64,000 nt of DNA from Bryobacteraceae bacterium (GTDB taxonomy: Bacteria > Acidobacteriota > Terriglobia > Bryobacterales > Bryobacteraceae). Positions 46,483 through 53,486 of this stretch are shown piece after piece. How positions within the stretch are numbered: position 1 is the first letter of the stretch; the number at the start of each line of letters is the position of its first letter. The stretch is from positions 4,100,001 to 4,164,000 of the forward strand of contig BPGD01000001.1 in assembly GCA_026002855.1 (NCBI GenBank), read 5' to 3'. The notes under the pieces are model-generated. The model worked only from the letters and a program-made list of their open reading frames with translations, was not told the DNA's origin and searched no databases. The translations under genes and the position numbers were made by a program.

Positions 46483-46926
46483 ATGACAGTCACGCCTTAT
46501 GGTGGGCATGCGGCCGAACGCGTGCTTGGCGCCGATCCGCTGGAACTTGTTGTGATTCTGTACGAAGAGCTGCTTTCTGCCATCCAGCAGGCGCGGCGGC
46601 ACGTGGTTGCGGGGCAGCCGTTGGAACGCGCGCGCTCGGTGAGCCGGGCGCTGGAGATTCTGGCCGAGCTAGCCCAGAGCGTGAATCCGCAGGCGGGTCC
46701 GGAGCTGGCCGGGCGGCTGCTTTCGCTGTATTCGTTCCTCACGGAGCGGCTTCAGCAGGGCAACTTCGAGCAGCGCGACCAGCCGCTGGCCGAATGCGAG
46801 CAGGTTGTGCGGACGCTGTTGGAAGGCTGGCGCGGCGCGGCGCGGCAGCGCTACGACGCGCCTCTGCCGGAGGTGGGATCGGCGGCGCTGGCCGGCGAAT
46901 TGCCCGCCATCAACGTCTGCGGCTGA
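46483..46926 (+). CDS. fliS: Flagellar export chaperone FliS
   Basis: A 147-residue helical protein. Family marks are YGGHAAERVLGADPLELVVILYEELLSAIQQA at the N-terminus (the conserved Y..L..S.E-LV-LYD pattern), LERARSVSRALEILAELAQSVNPQAGPELA and LYSFLTERLQQGNFEQ. FliS binds the C-terminus of flagellin to stop premature polymerisation. It follows flaG behind the sigma-28-like promoter. The C-terminal 25 residues are longer than in most FliS proteins. Confidence 0.88.
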   Translation: MTVTPYGGHAAERVLGADPLELVVILYEELLSAIQQARRHVVAGQPLERARSVSRALEILAELAQSVNPQAGPELAGRLLSLYSFLTERLQQGNFEQRDQPLAECEQVVRTLLEGWRGAARQRYDAPLPEVGSAALAGELPAINVCG

Positions 46927-46942
46927 ACGGGCGCGGAGGCGC

Positions 46943-47857
46943 TCAGCCGATGAGGGCCCGCAGGCGGCCGCCGCACTCGGCCAGCAGGCGGCGGGCCTGC
47001 TCCCGATCGACGCCGAGGCGGGCCATCACGATGGCCGTCCGTACGTCGCTGCCGGCGGCTTCCAGCGCCGCCGCCGCCTGGTCGCGGCCCACCTGCGCCA
47101 CCTCCATGATGATCCGCTGGGCGCGATCCACCAGCTTCGCGTTGCTCGGCTGCACATTGACCATCAGATTGGAATACACCAGGCCGAGACGCACCATCAC
47201 GCCGCTGGAGATCATGTTCAGGACCATTTTGGTGGCCGTGCCCGCTTTCAGGCGGGTGCTGCCGGCGATCACCTCCGGGCCGGTGACCACTTCCACTGGA
47301 TAGCGCACGCGGCGGGAGAGCTCGGCATTCTCGCAGCAGGCGATGCTGCCGGTGGCGGCGCCCAGGGCGGCCGCCCGATCCACGGCGCCGAGCACGTATG
47401 GAGTCCGGCCGCTGGCGGCGATGCCCACGAGAAAGTCCTGCGGGCGGAAGCCCGCCTCGGCCAGGTCGGCCGCGCCCGCTTCCGGCTGGTCCTCAATGCC
47501 TTCGACGGCGTGGCGGAGGGCATAGTCGCCGCCGGCGATCAGCCCGGTGACCATCTCTTCCGGGACATTGAACGTGGGAGGGCATTCGCTCGCGTCCAGC
47601 ACGCCGAGCCGTCCGCTGGTTCCGGCGCCGATGTAGAAAAGGCGGCCGCCGGCGCGAAGGGCTTCAGCGGCCGCATCGACGAGCGCGGCCACGGCGGGCA
47701 GGGCCCGGGCCACGGCCGCAGCCACGGTCTGGTCTTCTTCGTTGAACACGCGCAGCATCTCGAGCGTCGGAAGCGCGTCCAGGTCGCGCGAACGCGGGTT
47801 GCGCTGCTCGGTGGTGAGGTGGGAAAGATCCGTGGGGGGCTGCATCGCCTCCATCAT
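46943..47857 (-). CDS. murQ: N-acetylmuramic acid 6-phosphate etherase
   Basis: MurQ removes the lactyl ether of MurNAc-6-P to give GlcNAc-6-P in peptidoglycan recycling. The SIS-fold protein opens LTTEQRNPRSRDLDALPTLEMLRVFNEED. It continues GRLFYIGAGTSGRLGVLDASECPPTF, the sugar-phosphate-binding region, and VGIAASGRTPYVLG, with LKAGTATKMVLNMISS near the C-terminus. Several in-frame Met codons exist (47896, 47857, 47854, 47845); none has a well-spaced ribosome site, so I give 47857. An anmK gene elsewhere in the window supplies its substrate. Confidence 0.93.
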   Translation of the reverse strand: MMEAMQPPTDLSHLTTEQRNPRSRDLDALPTLEMLRVFNEEDQTVAAAVARALPAVAALVDAAAEALRAGGRLFYIGAGTSGRLGVLDASECPPTFNVPEEMVTGLIAGGDYALRHAVEGIEDQPEAGAADLAEAGFRPQDFLVGIAASGRTPYVLGAVDRAAALGAATGSIACCENAELSRRVRYPVEVVTGPEVIAGSTRLKAGTATKMVLNMISSGVMVRLGLVYSNLMVNVQPSNAKLVDRAQRIIMEVAQVGRDQAAAALEAAGSDVRTAIVMARLGVDREQARRLLAECGGRLRALIG

Positions 47858-47875
47858 CGCGGCTGGAGCCGGGAG

Positions 47876-47908
47876 AAAGCAAAAGCCGGGCGGCACGGGC
47901 CGCCCGGC
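47876..47908 (-). terminator. Rho-independent terminator of the IscA-type gene
   Basis: A perfect 10-bp stem, GCCGGGCGGC (47885-47894) with GCCGCCCGGC (47899-47908), and a four-base loop. On the minus strand TTTTGCTTTCT follows, a classic T-tract. It lies 25 bases after the stop of the IscA-type gene and separates it from murQ. Confidence 0.8.
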
Positions 47909-47933
47909 CTTCGTTTCGCCGATGGGATGCCGG

Positions 47934-48257
47934 TCAAGCCTGGAAGCTGGAGCCGCAGCCGCAGGTGGACTTCACGTTCGGGTTGTCGAACTTGAAGCCC
48001 GAGCCCTCGAGCGTCTCCACATAGTCGACCCTGGCGCCATCCAGATAGAGCATACTCGCCTGGTCGATGAAAACCTTCAGACCGTCGAAGTCGTAGGTCT
48101 TGTCGAGCAGCCCGGGATTGTTCTCGAAAGCCATCGAGTAGGTAAACCCGGAGCATCCACCGCCGACCACGGCGATGCGCAGCCCCGCCGGCTTGGGATC
48201 CTGCATTTCGAGGATCTCCTTCACCTTGGCAATGGCGGTGGGGGTGAGTGTAATCAT
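47934..48257 (-). CDS. Iron-sulfur cluster insertion protein (IscA/ErpA/HesB type)
   Basis: A 107-residue A-type carrier with the three cluster ligands Cys35 (GGGCSGFTY), Cys99 and Cys101 (STCGCGSSF). It delivers [Fe-S] clusters to apoproteins such as NuoB, whose gene is nearby. The N-terminus ITLTPTAIAKVKEIL and the C-terminal CGCGSSF are characteristic. GGAGG lies 11 bases before the ATG. It has its own strong terminator, so it is a single-gene unit. Confidence 0.93.
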   Translation of the reverse strand: MITLTPTAIAKVKEILEMQDPKPAGLRIAVVGGGCSGFTYSMAFENNPGLLDKTYDFDGLKVFIDQASMLYLDGARVDYVETLEGSGFKFDNPNVKSTCGCGSSFQA

Positions 48258-48445
48258 GAGGTTCCAAACCTCCTACGGTTTTGTCCTGATTGGATTGTAG
48301 CATGCCGCCACCCGTGGCGGCTCTCACCAGTTGAGATGCGCGAAGCCGCTGCCGGGCTTCCGCGATCTGCTATGGTAGGGAATGCTGGAGGCGAGCGGGC
48401 CGGGCATGCGCTGCGGCCGCCTTTGGCAACCGCGCATTTCTAACT
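48258..48445 (-). other. Divergent spacer between the IscA-type gene and the sigma-factor gene
   Basis: The two divergent starts lie about 302 bases apart. This part must hold the promoter of the minus-strand IscA-type gene, but I could not pick a convincing -35/-10 pair there. No gene is evident. The sigma-factor promoter at the right end is listed separately. Confidence 0.45.
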
Positions 48446-48473
48446 GAAACCGCATGGGTTTGGCGTACGTCGG
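48446..48473 (+). promoter_or_regulatory. ECF-type promoter upstream of the sigma factor gene
   Basis: GAAACC (48446-48451), a 16-base spacer and CGTCGG (48468-48473) follow the ECF -35 (GGAAC-like) and -10 (CGTC) pattern, so the sigma factor could autoregulate. Transcription from here would start near 48480, which favours the GTG at 48560 over the ATG at 48482. Confidence 0.45.
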
Positions 48474-48559
48474 TGAGGTGTATGAGCGGACACACTGGCG
48501 TCCTCCCATTCCCGGCGGGCGGAGTTCGGGCTGCATCCACCGGTCAGGGTAGAACGCGA

Positions 48560-49165
48560 GTGGAGAACCGTCTGTCAGAGGAAGCCGCACTCGTACAGCG
48601 CATCCAGGCGGGCGACGAAGCCGCCTTCCGCGAGCTGGTCGAACGTTTTCAGAACAAGGTCTACTCGATCATCTACGGCATCCTGCGCAACCACAACGAC
48701 GCCGAAGACATCGCCCAGCAGGTCTTCACCAAGATCTACTTTTCGATTGGCAGTTTTGACTTCCGCAGCTCGCTGCTGACCTGGATCTACAAGATCACCG
48801 TCAACGAGTGTTACGACTATCTGCGCAAGCGGCGCGTCCGCAAGCTGGTCTATGAAAGCGACCTGGGCGATGAAGAGTCTCCGGGCATGGAGCGGAGCGA
48901 GCCCGATACGGCGCCGCTGATCGACGAGCAGCTCGAGCGGCGCGACCTGGTGATGAAGCTGCTGGGCAAGGTATCGGAAGAGGACCGGAACCTTCTCCTG
49001 CTGAAGGAGGTGGAGGGGCACTCGGTGGAAGAACTGGCCAGGATGACGGGCCTGAACGAAAATACGATCAAGGTGAAGCTCTTCCGCGCAAGGCAGAAAC
49101 TGCTGAAGGCGGCGGAACGTCTGTTGAAGCGGAAGGGCTTGCCGCTGAAGGTCGAGCAGGGGTAG
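48560..49165 (+). CDS. ECF RNA polymerase sigma factor
   Basis: A 201-residue sigma-70-family ECF factor. Region 2 is FQNKVYSIIYGILRNHNDAEDIAQQVFTKIYF with RSSLLTWIYKITVNECYDYLRKRR, and region 4 is LLLKEVEGHSVEELARMTGLNENTIKVKLFRARQKLLKA. An acidic linker (DLGDEESPGMERSEPD) separates them. Three starts are possible (GTG 48473, ATG 48482, GTG 48560); the last fits the domain start LSEEAALVQ and the promoter position. A zinc-finger anti-sigma gene follows, so the pair responds to an envelope signal. Confidence 0.93.
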   Translation: MENRLSEEAALVQRIQAGDEAAFRELVERFQNKVYSIIYGILRNHNDAEDIAQQVFTKIYFSIGSFDFRSSLLTWIYKITVNECYDYLRKRRVRKLVYESDLGDEESPGMERSEPDTAPLIDEQLERRDLVMKLLGKVSEEDRNLLLLKEVEGHSVEELARMTGLNENTIKVKLFRARQKLLKAAERLLKRKGLPLKVEQG

Positions 49166-49168
49166 AAG

Positions 49169-49387
49169 ATGGAAACATCGGGACCGCTTGCGGGAGGCAT
49201 GGCAGCCAGGCGGCTGAGGCAGCGCCCCCTGCGGTTCCGTGTGAACGACGGTGGAAACGGCCGGAAGGGAGCCATCCCGCAACAGACGGGCGCCAGAGGC
49301 AGGCCGCGCATGCCTGCCGCGGCGGAGAGATTCCCGGATGGGCCGTTTGCCGTGATGCGGGACTTGAGGGAAGAAATCCATGCATGA
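49169..49387 (+). CDS. Small ORF between sigma and anti-sigma genes (doubtful)
   Basis: A 72-codon frame with AGGGG about six bases before its ATG and a stop that overlaps the next start by eight bases, so it could couple translation of the anti-sigma gene. Its composition is Arg/Gly/Pro-rich with no recognisable motif, which argues against a folded protein. If it is not coding, the 214-base gap holds nothing else that I can support. Confidence 0.28.
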   Translation: METSGPLAGGMAARRLRQRPLRFRVNDGGNGRKGAIPQQTGARGRPRMPAAAERFPDGPFAVMRDLREEIHA

Positions 49388-49880
49388 GCCAGTGGTAGAC
49401 GGGCTGGAAGAATATCTGGCCGGAACGCTTGCCGGCCGGCGGCTGACGGAATTTGAGCAGCACCTGGCCGGCTGCGGCGAGTGCCGCCGGCTGTTGAGCG
49501 CGTTGCCGGCGCAGCAAGCCCTGCTTGGCGCGCTTCGCCCGCCCCGTCCGGTGAGCCCCGCGCCCGGGTTTTACGCCAGGGTGATGGAGCGCATCGAGGC
49601 GCGGCGGGCTTCGTCCATCTGGGCGGCTTTTCTGGAGCCGGCCTTCGGGCGCCGCCTCAGTTATGCGGCGCTGGCGCTGCTGGTGGTGTTGAGCGTGGCG
49701 GTGTGGAACGGACCGGGGCAGCCGGTCATCGACGAAAGCAACCCGATGGCGGTGTTCGCCATCGAGCTGCCTGAGGCCAACGGCGCTGATCCGGGCCATG
49801 ACCGCGCGGTCGTGCTGACTCATCTGGTGAGCATGAGCGGCGGTGACGAGGTGGCCTCGCTGCCTGTATCATCGGATTGA
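49380..49880 (+). CDS. Zinc-finger anti-sigma factor (membrane-bound)
   Basis: A 166-residue anti-sigma factor. The N-terminal zinc-binding motif is H28-x3-C32-x2-C35 (EQHLAGCGECRRLL). One membrane helix follows (about residues 94-110, YAALALLVVLSVAVW), then a 50-residue periplasmic part. The protein should hold the ECF factor inactive at the membrane until signalled. The ATG is preceded by GAGGGAAG. A Spy-like periplasmic gene comes next, after 15 bases, consistent with an envelope-stress unit. Confidence 0.85.
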   Translation: MHEPVVDGLEEYLAGTLAGRRLTEFEQHLAGCGECRRLLSALPAQQALLGALRPPRPVSPAPGFYARVMERIEARRASSIWAAFLEPAFGRRLSYAALALLVVLSVAVWNGPGQPVIDESNPMAVFAIELPEANGADPGHDRAVVLTHLVSMSGGDEVASLPVSSD

Positions 49881-49895
49881 TGCCGGGGGCCTGGG

Positions 49896-50285
49896 ATGAG
49901 CGTTCGGAGCACCGCCGATTGCGGACCCACGTGGCACACGCCGCGGGTGCTGGCCGTGCTCCTGCTCGTGTTTCTGTGCGGCGCAGCCGCCGGTGCGCTG
50001 GGCATGCGGATGTTCGCGCCGCGCGTGCCGGCCGCGGCGGCCTGGACGGCCGGCGGGCGCGAGTGGACGCTGGAGATGATGAAGAAGGAGCTGAACCTGA
50101 CGCCGGAACAGGCGGCAGAGATCGAGACGGTGCTCGATGAGTTCGTGCTCTACTACCAGAACCTCCAGGGCCAGATGGACGATTTCCGCGCCGAAGGCCG
50201 AAAGCGGATACTGCGTGTGCTGACGCCCGAGCAGCGGGCCCGCTTCGAAAAGATGGTGGGCAAGCTGAACGCCCGGCTGCGATAG
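49896..50285 (+). CDS. Spy/CpxP-like periplasmic protein
   Basis: A 129-residue exported protein with a membrane anchor or signal segment (about residues 17-40, VLAVLLLVFLCGAAAGALGM). A helical domain with LNLTPEQAAEIETVLDEFV and LTPEQRARFEKMV carries the LTPEQ repeats typical of Spy/CpxP/ZraP (heavy-metal sensor) proteins. The ATG has GGGGG-rich spacing upstream. Its place after an anti-sigma gene suggests a chaperone or sensor in an envelope-stress regulon. No His-rich metal site is present. Confidence 0.8.
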   Translation: MSVRSTADCGPTWHTPRVLAVLLLVFLCGAAAGALGMRMFAPRVPAAAAWTAGGREWTLEMMKKELNLTPEQAAEIETVLDEFVLYYQNLQGQMDDFRAEGRKRILRVLTPEQRARFEKMVGKLNARLR

Positions 50286-50607
50286 CCCGGCCTGTCTGAC
50301 GGCGTGATGTCTGCGGGACGCGTGTTCCCTACGGGTGGCATCGCAGTGCGCTCCGGTTCACGCTGCCACGCGGGCGCCGCGTAACGCACAACCCGTTCCT
50401 GCGAGTCTTTCAGGCACACGAAAATCATCAGCCCGCATTTTCCGCCTGCCCTCTTTCCGGCGGCCGGGGAACGCCGTTTTTTCCACGCAGGGAAAAAGGA
50501 CGCCATTCGGGTCCGGACGCTGCGCATGGCCGCGCCGGTCCCCCATGCCACGGCGGGCGCGGCGCGGAGTCTGGCGGCCGACAGGCGGCGGGACCGCTGC
50601 GGCCGCC
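50286..50607 (+). other. Spacer between Spy-like and RidA genes
   Basis: About 320 bases. It contains the terminator listed next, and on the minus strand a frame (50153-50551) with a protein-like patch (CGLMIFVCLKDSQERVV) that I could not extend into a credible gene; it may be a remnant. Confidence 0.5.
50458..50482 (+). terminator. Rho-independent terminator after the sigma/anti-sigma/Spy unit
   Basis: CGGCG (50458-50462) and CGCCG (50472-50476) form a stem with a nine-base loop followed by six T (50477-50482). It lies about 172 bases past the Spy-like stop, on the plus strand. Confidence 0.65.
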
Positions 50608-50994
50608 TCAGGCCACAAAGGCGACGGCATCGATCTCGACAAGCACGTCGCGGGGGAGGCGGGCGGCCTCCACCGTCGCCCGTGCCGGCGGATTTTCCGG
50701 GAAATAGCGGGCGTAAATCTCGTTGACTTTGGCAAAATCGCCGAGGTTTTTCAGGAAAATGGTTGTCTTGAGCACGGTGTCAAGGCGCGCGCCGGCGGCC
50801 TCGAGCACGGCCCTGAGGTTTTCGAGCACCTGGACGGTCTGCGGCTCGATGCCCCCTTCTACGATCTGCCCGGTGGCCGGATCGAGCGGAATCTGGCCGC
50901 TGGCAAAAACGAGGCCGTTCCAGCGCACCGCCTGCGAATACGGCCCGATCGCCGCGGGCGCGCGGTCCGTGCGGATGATTTCTTTCGGCTGCAT
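50608..50994 (-). CDS. ridA: RidA-family imine deaminase
   Basis: A 128-residue RidA/YjgF-type protein that hydrolyses reactive enamine/imine intermediates from PLP enzymes. Typical features are AIGPYSQAVRWNGLVFASGQIPLDP at the start, TTIFLKNLGDFAKVNEIYARYF in the middle and PARATVEAARLPRDVLVEIDAVA at the end, with the substrate-binding Arg in PARATVE. It lies 18 bases downstream of the CMD gene on the same strand, so the two are co-transcribed. Confidence 0.93.
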   Translation of the reverse strand: MQPKEIIRTDRAPAAIGPYSQAVRWNGLVFASGQIPLDPATGQIVEGGIEPQTVQVLENLRAVLEAAGARLDTVLKTTIFLKNLGDFAKVNEIYARYFPENPPARATVEAARLPRDVLVEIDAVAFVA

Positions 50995-51012
50995 CGTTGT
51001 CCGCGGCGCCTG

Positions 51013-51345
51013 TCAGGCGCCGATCTCCTCCTCGATCCACGTCATGGCCGCGTAGGCCGCCGGCCAGCCCACGGTGGTGATGGCGAGCACGGCGGCGTGC
51101 AGGATTTCCTCCTTTTTCGCGCCGGCCTCGAGCGCCTGCCGCGCGGCCGAATGCACCGCGCCCTGATGCTGGGAGCCGACGGCGATGCCGAGCTTCACGA
51201 GCCGGCGCGTCTTTTCGTTCAGAGGACCGCCCTTTTCGTGGCAGGCCGTGCCGAGAGCCTGAAACGCGGCCCACACCTCCGGGTATTTCTTCTCAAATTT
51301 CTTCAGCTTTTTGGGAACTGCGGTTTGCCTGGCCATGCCATGCAA
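51013..51345 (-). CDS. Carboxymuconolactone-decarboxylase-like protein lacking the CxxC pair
   Basis: A 110-residue AhpD-like/CMD-fold protein. The family motif position reads GSQHQGAVHSAARQALEAGA: the C-x-x-C found in peroxidase-active AhpD is replaced by Q-x-x-A, while the following His is kept. The fold is therefore likely retained without thiol chemistry. A second Cys is present earlier (TACHEKG). Homologues of this type are small-molecule-binding or decarboxylase-like proteins of unknown role. The ridA gene follows it. Confidence 0.83.
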   Translation of the reverse strand: MHGMARQTAVPKKLKKFEKKYPEVWAAFQALGTACHEKGGPLNEKTRRLVKLGIAVGSQHQGAVHSAARQALEAGAKKEEILHAAVLAITTVGWPAAYAAMTWIEEEIGA

Positions 51346-51437
51346 GATAGCACGCCCGGAGGGGACGGCTCACCGGCGTTCCCCGCGGAGGGGGCCAGAT
51401 GCGATATAACGCTCACTGGAAACGGAACGCAAGACCC

Positions 51438-52766
51438 ATGACAGGACACGACACTGCTTCCCCGCGCAACCGGCGCAGCTTTCTCTCCACTGCCGCTGCG
51501 GCCGGCCTCACCACGAACCTCTTCACCGGCCCGGTCCGCGGCGCCAACGACCGCGTGACGGTCGCCTTCATCGGCATGGGCCAGATGGGACGCGGCAACC
51601 TCGAGTATGCTTCGAAGGTTCCCGGCTTCCAGCCCGTGGCCGTCTGCGACGTCTACAAGCCGCACCTCGAGATGGCGAAGGCGCTCGCCGAAAAGCTGGG
51701 CCATGACGTCAAGGCGATCCACGATTTCCGCGAGATCCTCGCCGACAGGAGCGTGGACGCGGTCTGCATCTCAACGCCCGACCACTGGCACGCCTACATG
51801 ATGATCGAAGCCTGCAAGGCGGGCAAGGACGTCTACGTTGAAAAGCCGGCCTGCGTCTACGCCGAGGAGGGCCTGCTGATGGTGCGCGCCGCACGCAAAT
51901 ACCGGCGCGTGGTGCAGGGCGGCACGATGCAGCGCTCCGGCGGGTATTTCCAGAAGGCGGCCGAACTGGTCAAGAGCGGCGCGCTTGGCGACGTCACCTT
52001 CTGCCACACCTGGCAGGCGGGACTCGAAAAGAAGGAGCGCTGGGGCAATCCGCCAGACGAGCCGCCACCGCCGGATCTGGACTGGGACCTCTGGCTGGGA
52101 CCCGCGCCGAAGCGGCCGTTCAATGCCAACCGCTTTGGGGTGGCGCCCAGGCGGTGGTCGACGTTCCGCTATTTCTGGGACTACGCCGGAGGAGCGATGA
52201 CCGACTGGGGCATTCACCTGATTGATCCGGTGCATCAGGCCTTTGACGACCCGATGCCCACGGCCGTCACCGCCATGGGATCGAAGTTTTACGTCACCGA
52301 CAACTGCGAGACGCCGGACACGATGCTGGCGACGTTTTTCTATCCGAAGTTTCTCGCCAGCTACGAGTCGCGCACCTGCAACCCGATGCCGCTGCTCGGC
52401 AACTGGCCGTATGGAACGGCCATTCACGGCACCGAGGCGACGGTGGTGGTCAACCGCGGCGGCTGCTGGCTGATCCCGAACCGCGGGTCGAAAATCGAAC
52501 CTGCCGTGTGGGAAAAGGACTCGAAAATGGCGCAGCTCAATGTGCCGCACTGGGAGAATTTTCTTGCCTGCATCCGGTCGCGGGAGAAACCGATTTCCGA
52601 CATCGAGAACTGCGTGCGGTCGTCGGTCACCTGCATTCTCGCCAACGTGTCCATGCGCGCCGGCGTGCGCGTCGACTGGGACGAGAAGGAGTGGACGGTG
52701 AAGCAGGGCGAGGCGAAGCCGTATCTCAAGGCCCGCTACCGCGCGCCGTGGAAGCTGGAAGTCTAG
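51438..52766 (+). CDS. Gfo/Idh/MocA-family oxidoreductase with Tat leader (third copy)
   Basis: A 442-residue enzyme with the twin-arginine leader NRRSFLSTAAAAGLTTNLF. The Rossmann motif is VAFIGMGQMGRGN (residues about 36-48), and the family lysine lies in GKDVYVEKPACVYAEEG. The ISTPDHWHAYM segment and the C-terminal glycan-binding-like residues are typical. It differs enough from the 29-31 kb pair to be an independent family member. The frame extends back to 51399, where AT-rich GATATAAC suggests a -10 box instead. The ATG at 51438 precedes the Tat leader. Confidence 0.9.
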   Translation: MTGHDTASPRNRRSFLSTAAAAGLTTNLFTGPVRGANDRVTVAFIGMGQMGRGNLEYASKVPGFQPVAVCDVYKPHLEMAKALAEKLGHDVKAIHDFREILADRSVDAVCISTPDHWHAYMMIEACKAGKDVYVEKPACVYAEEGLLMVRAARKYRRVVQGGTMQRSGGYFQKAAELVKSGALGDVTFCHTWQAGLEKKERWGNPPDEPPPPDLDWDLWLGPAPKRPFNANRFGVAPRRWSTFRYFWDYAGGAMTDWGIHLIDPVHQAFDDPMPTAVTAMGSKFYVTDNCETPDTMLATFFYPKFLASYESRTCNPMPLLGNWPYGTAIHGTEATVVVNRGGCWLIPNRGSKIEPAVWEKDSKMAQLNVPHWENFLACIRSREKPISDIENCVRSSVTCILANVSMRAGVRVDWDEKEWTVKQGEAKPYLKARYRAPWKLEV

Positions 52767-52798
52767 GGGGCGCGCCAATCTCCGTTCCCGGACAGGCA

Positions 52799-52826
52799 TT
52801 GCCCGGAACCGGCCTCGGGTTATGAT
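52799..52826 (+). promoter_or_regulatory. Putative promoter of the carbonic anhydrase gene
   Basis: TTGCCC (52799-52804, 4 of 6) and TATGAT (52821-52826, 5 of 6) with a 16-base spacer, 21 bases before the start codon, where AAAGGGG provides a ribosome site. Confidence 0.45.
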
Positions 52827-52846
52827 CAGGCCGAAAGGGGCAAGTC

Positions 52847-53410
52847 ATGTCTCAGATCGTGAACGAAGTTCTGGTAGCCAACCGCCGCTATGCGGCCGAA
52901 TTCGGCGACAAGGGCAGGCTGGCGATGCCGCCGGCGCGGCGTTTCGCCATTCTCACCTGCATGGACGCGCGGCTGGACCCGGCGAAGTTTGCCGGGCTGG
53001 CCGAGGGCGACGCGCATGTGGTGCGCAATGCGGGCGGCCGGGCCAGCGACGACGCCATTCGCTCGCTGATCATCTCGGCCAAGCTCCTGGGCACGCGCGA
53101 GTGGTTCGTCATTCACCACACGGACTGCGGGATGGAGTTTTTCACCGATGACGTGATGCGCGGCCTGCTGGCTGAAACGATCGGCCCCGCCGGACTGGTG
53201 GATGGCCAGTGGAAGAACCTGGACACGCGCCATCCGGGCTCGCGCGAGGGCGACTACATCAACTGGCTGACAATCCGCGACCAGGCGCAAAGCGTCCGCG
53301 AGGACGTGGCGCGCATCCGCCGTCATCCGCTCGTGCCGCCGGACATCGCCATTTACGGCTACATCTACGACGTGCGCACGGGACGGCTGACGGAAGTGCC
53401 CGGCGCCTGA
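52847..53410 (+). CDS. Beta-class carbonic anhydrase
   Basis: A 187-residue beta-CA converting CO2 and bicarbonate. Zinc ligands are Cys38 ([10 protein letters not shown]), His91 and Cys94 (HHTDCGM), with the Asp40-Arg42 dyad. It is a short beta-CA of the type common in Acidobacteriota and Actinobacteria, lacking long N- or C-terminal extensions. It could supply bicarbonate to the carbamoyl-phosphate synthase encoded in the window, but it stands alone here. Confidence 0.9.
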   Translation: MSQIVNEVLVANRRYAAEFGDKGRLAMPPARRFAILTCMDARLDPAKFAGLAEGDAHVVRNAGGRASDDAIRSLIISAKLLGTREWFVIHHTDCGMEFFTDDVMRGLLAETIGPAGLVDGQWKNLDTRHPGSREGDYINWLTIRDQAQSVREDVARIRRHPLVPPDIAIYGYIYDVRTGRLTEVPGA

Positions 53411-53486
53411 GCCCGCGCATGGTTGTTTCGGGCGGAGCGGCCCGGGTCCGCACCGCCTGGAGTGACGTGAACAGGCGCACTGCGCC

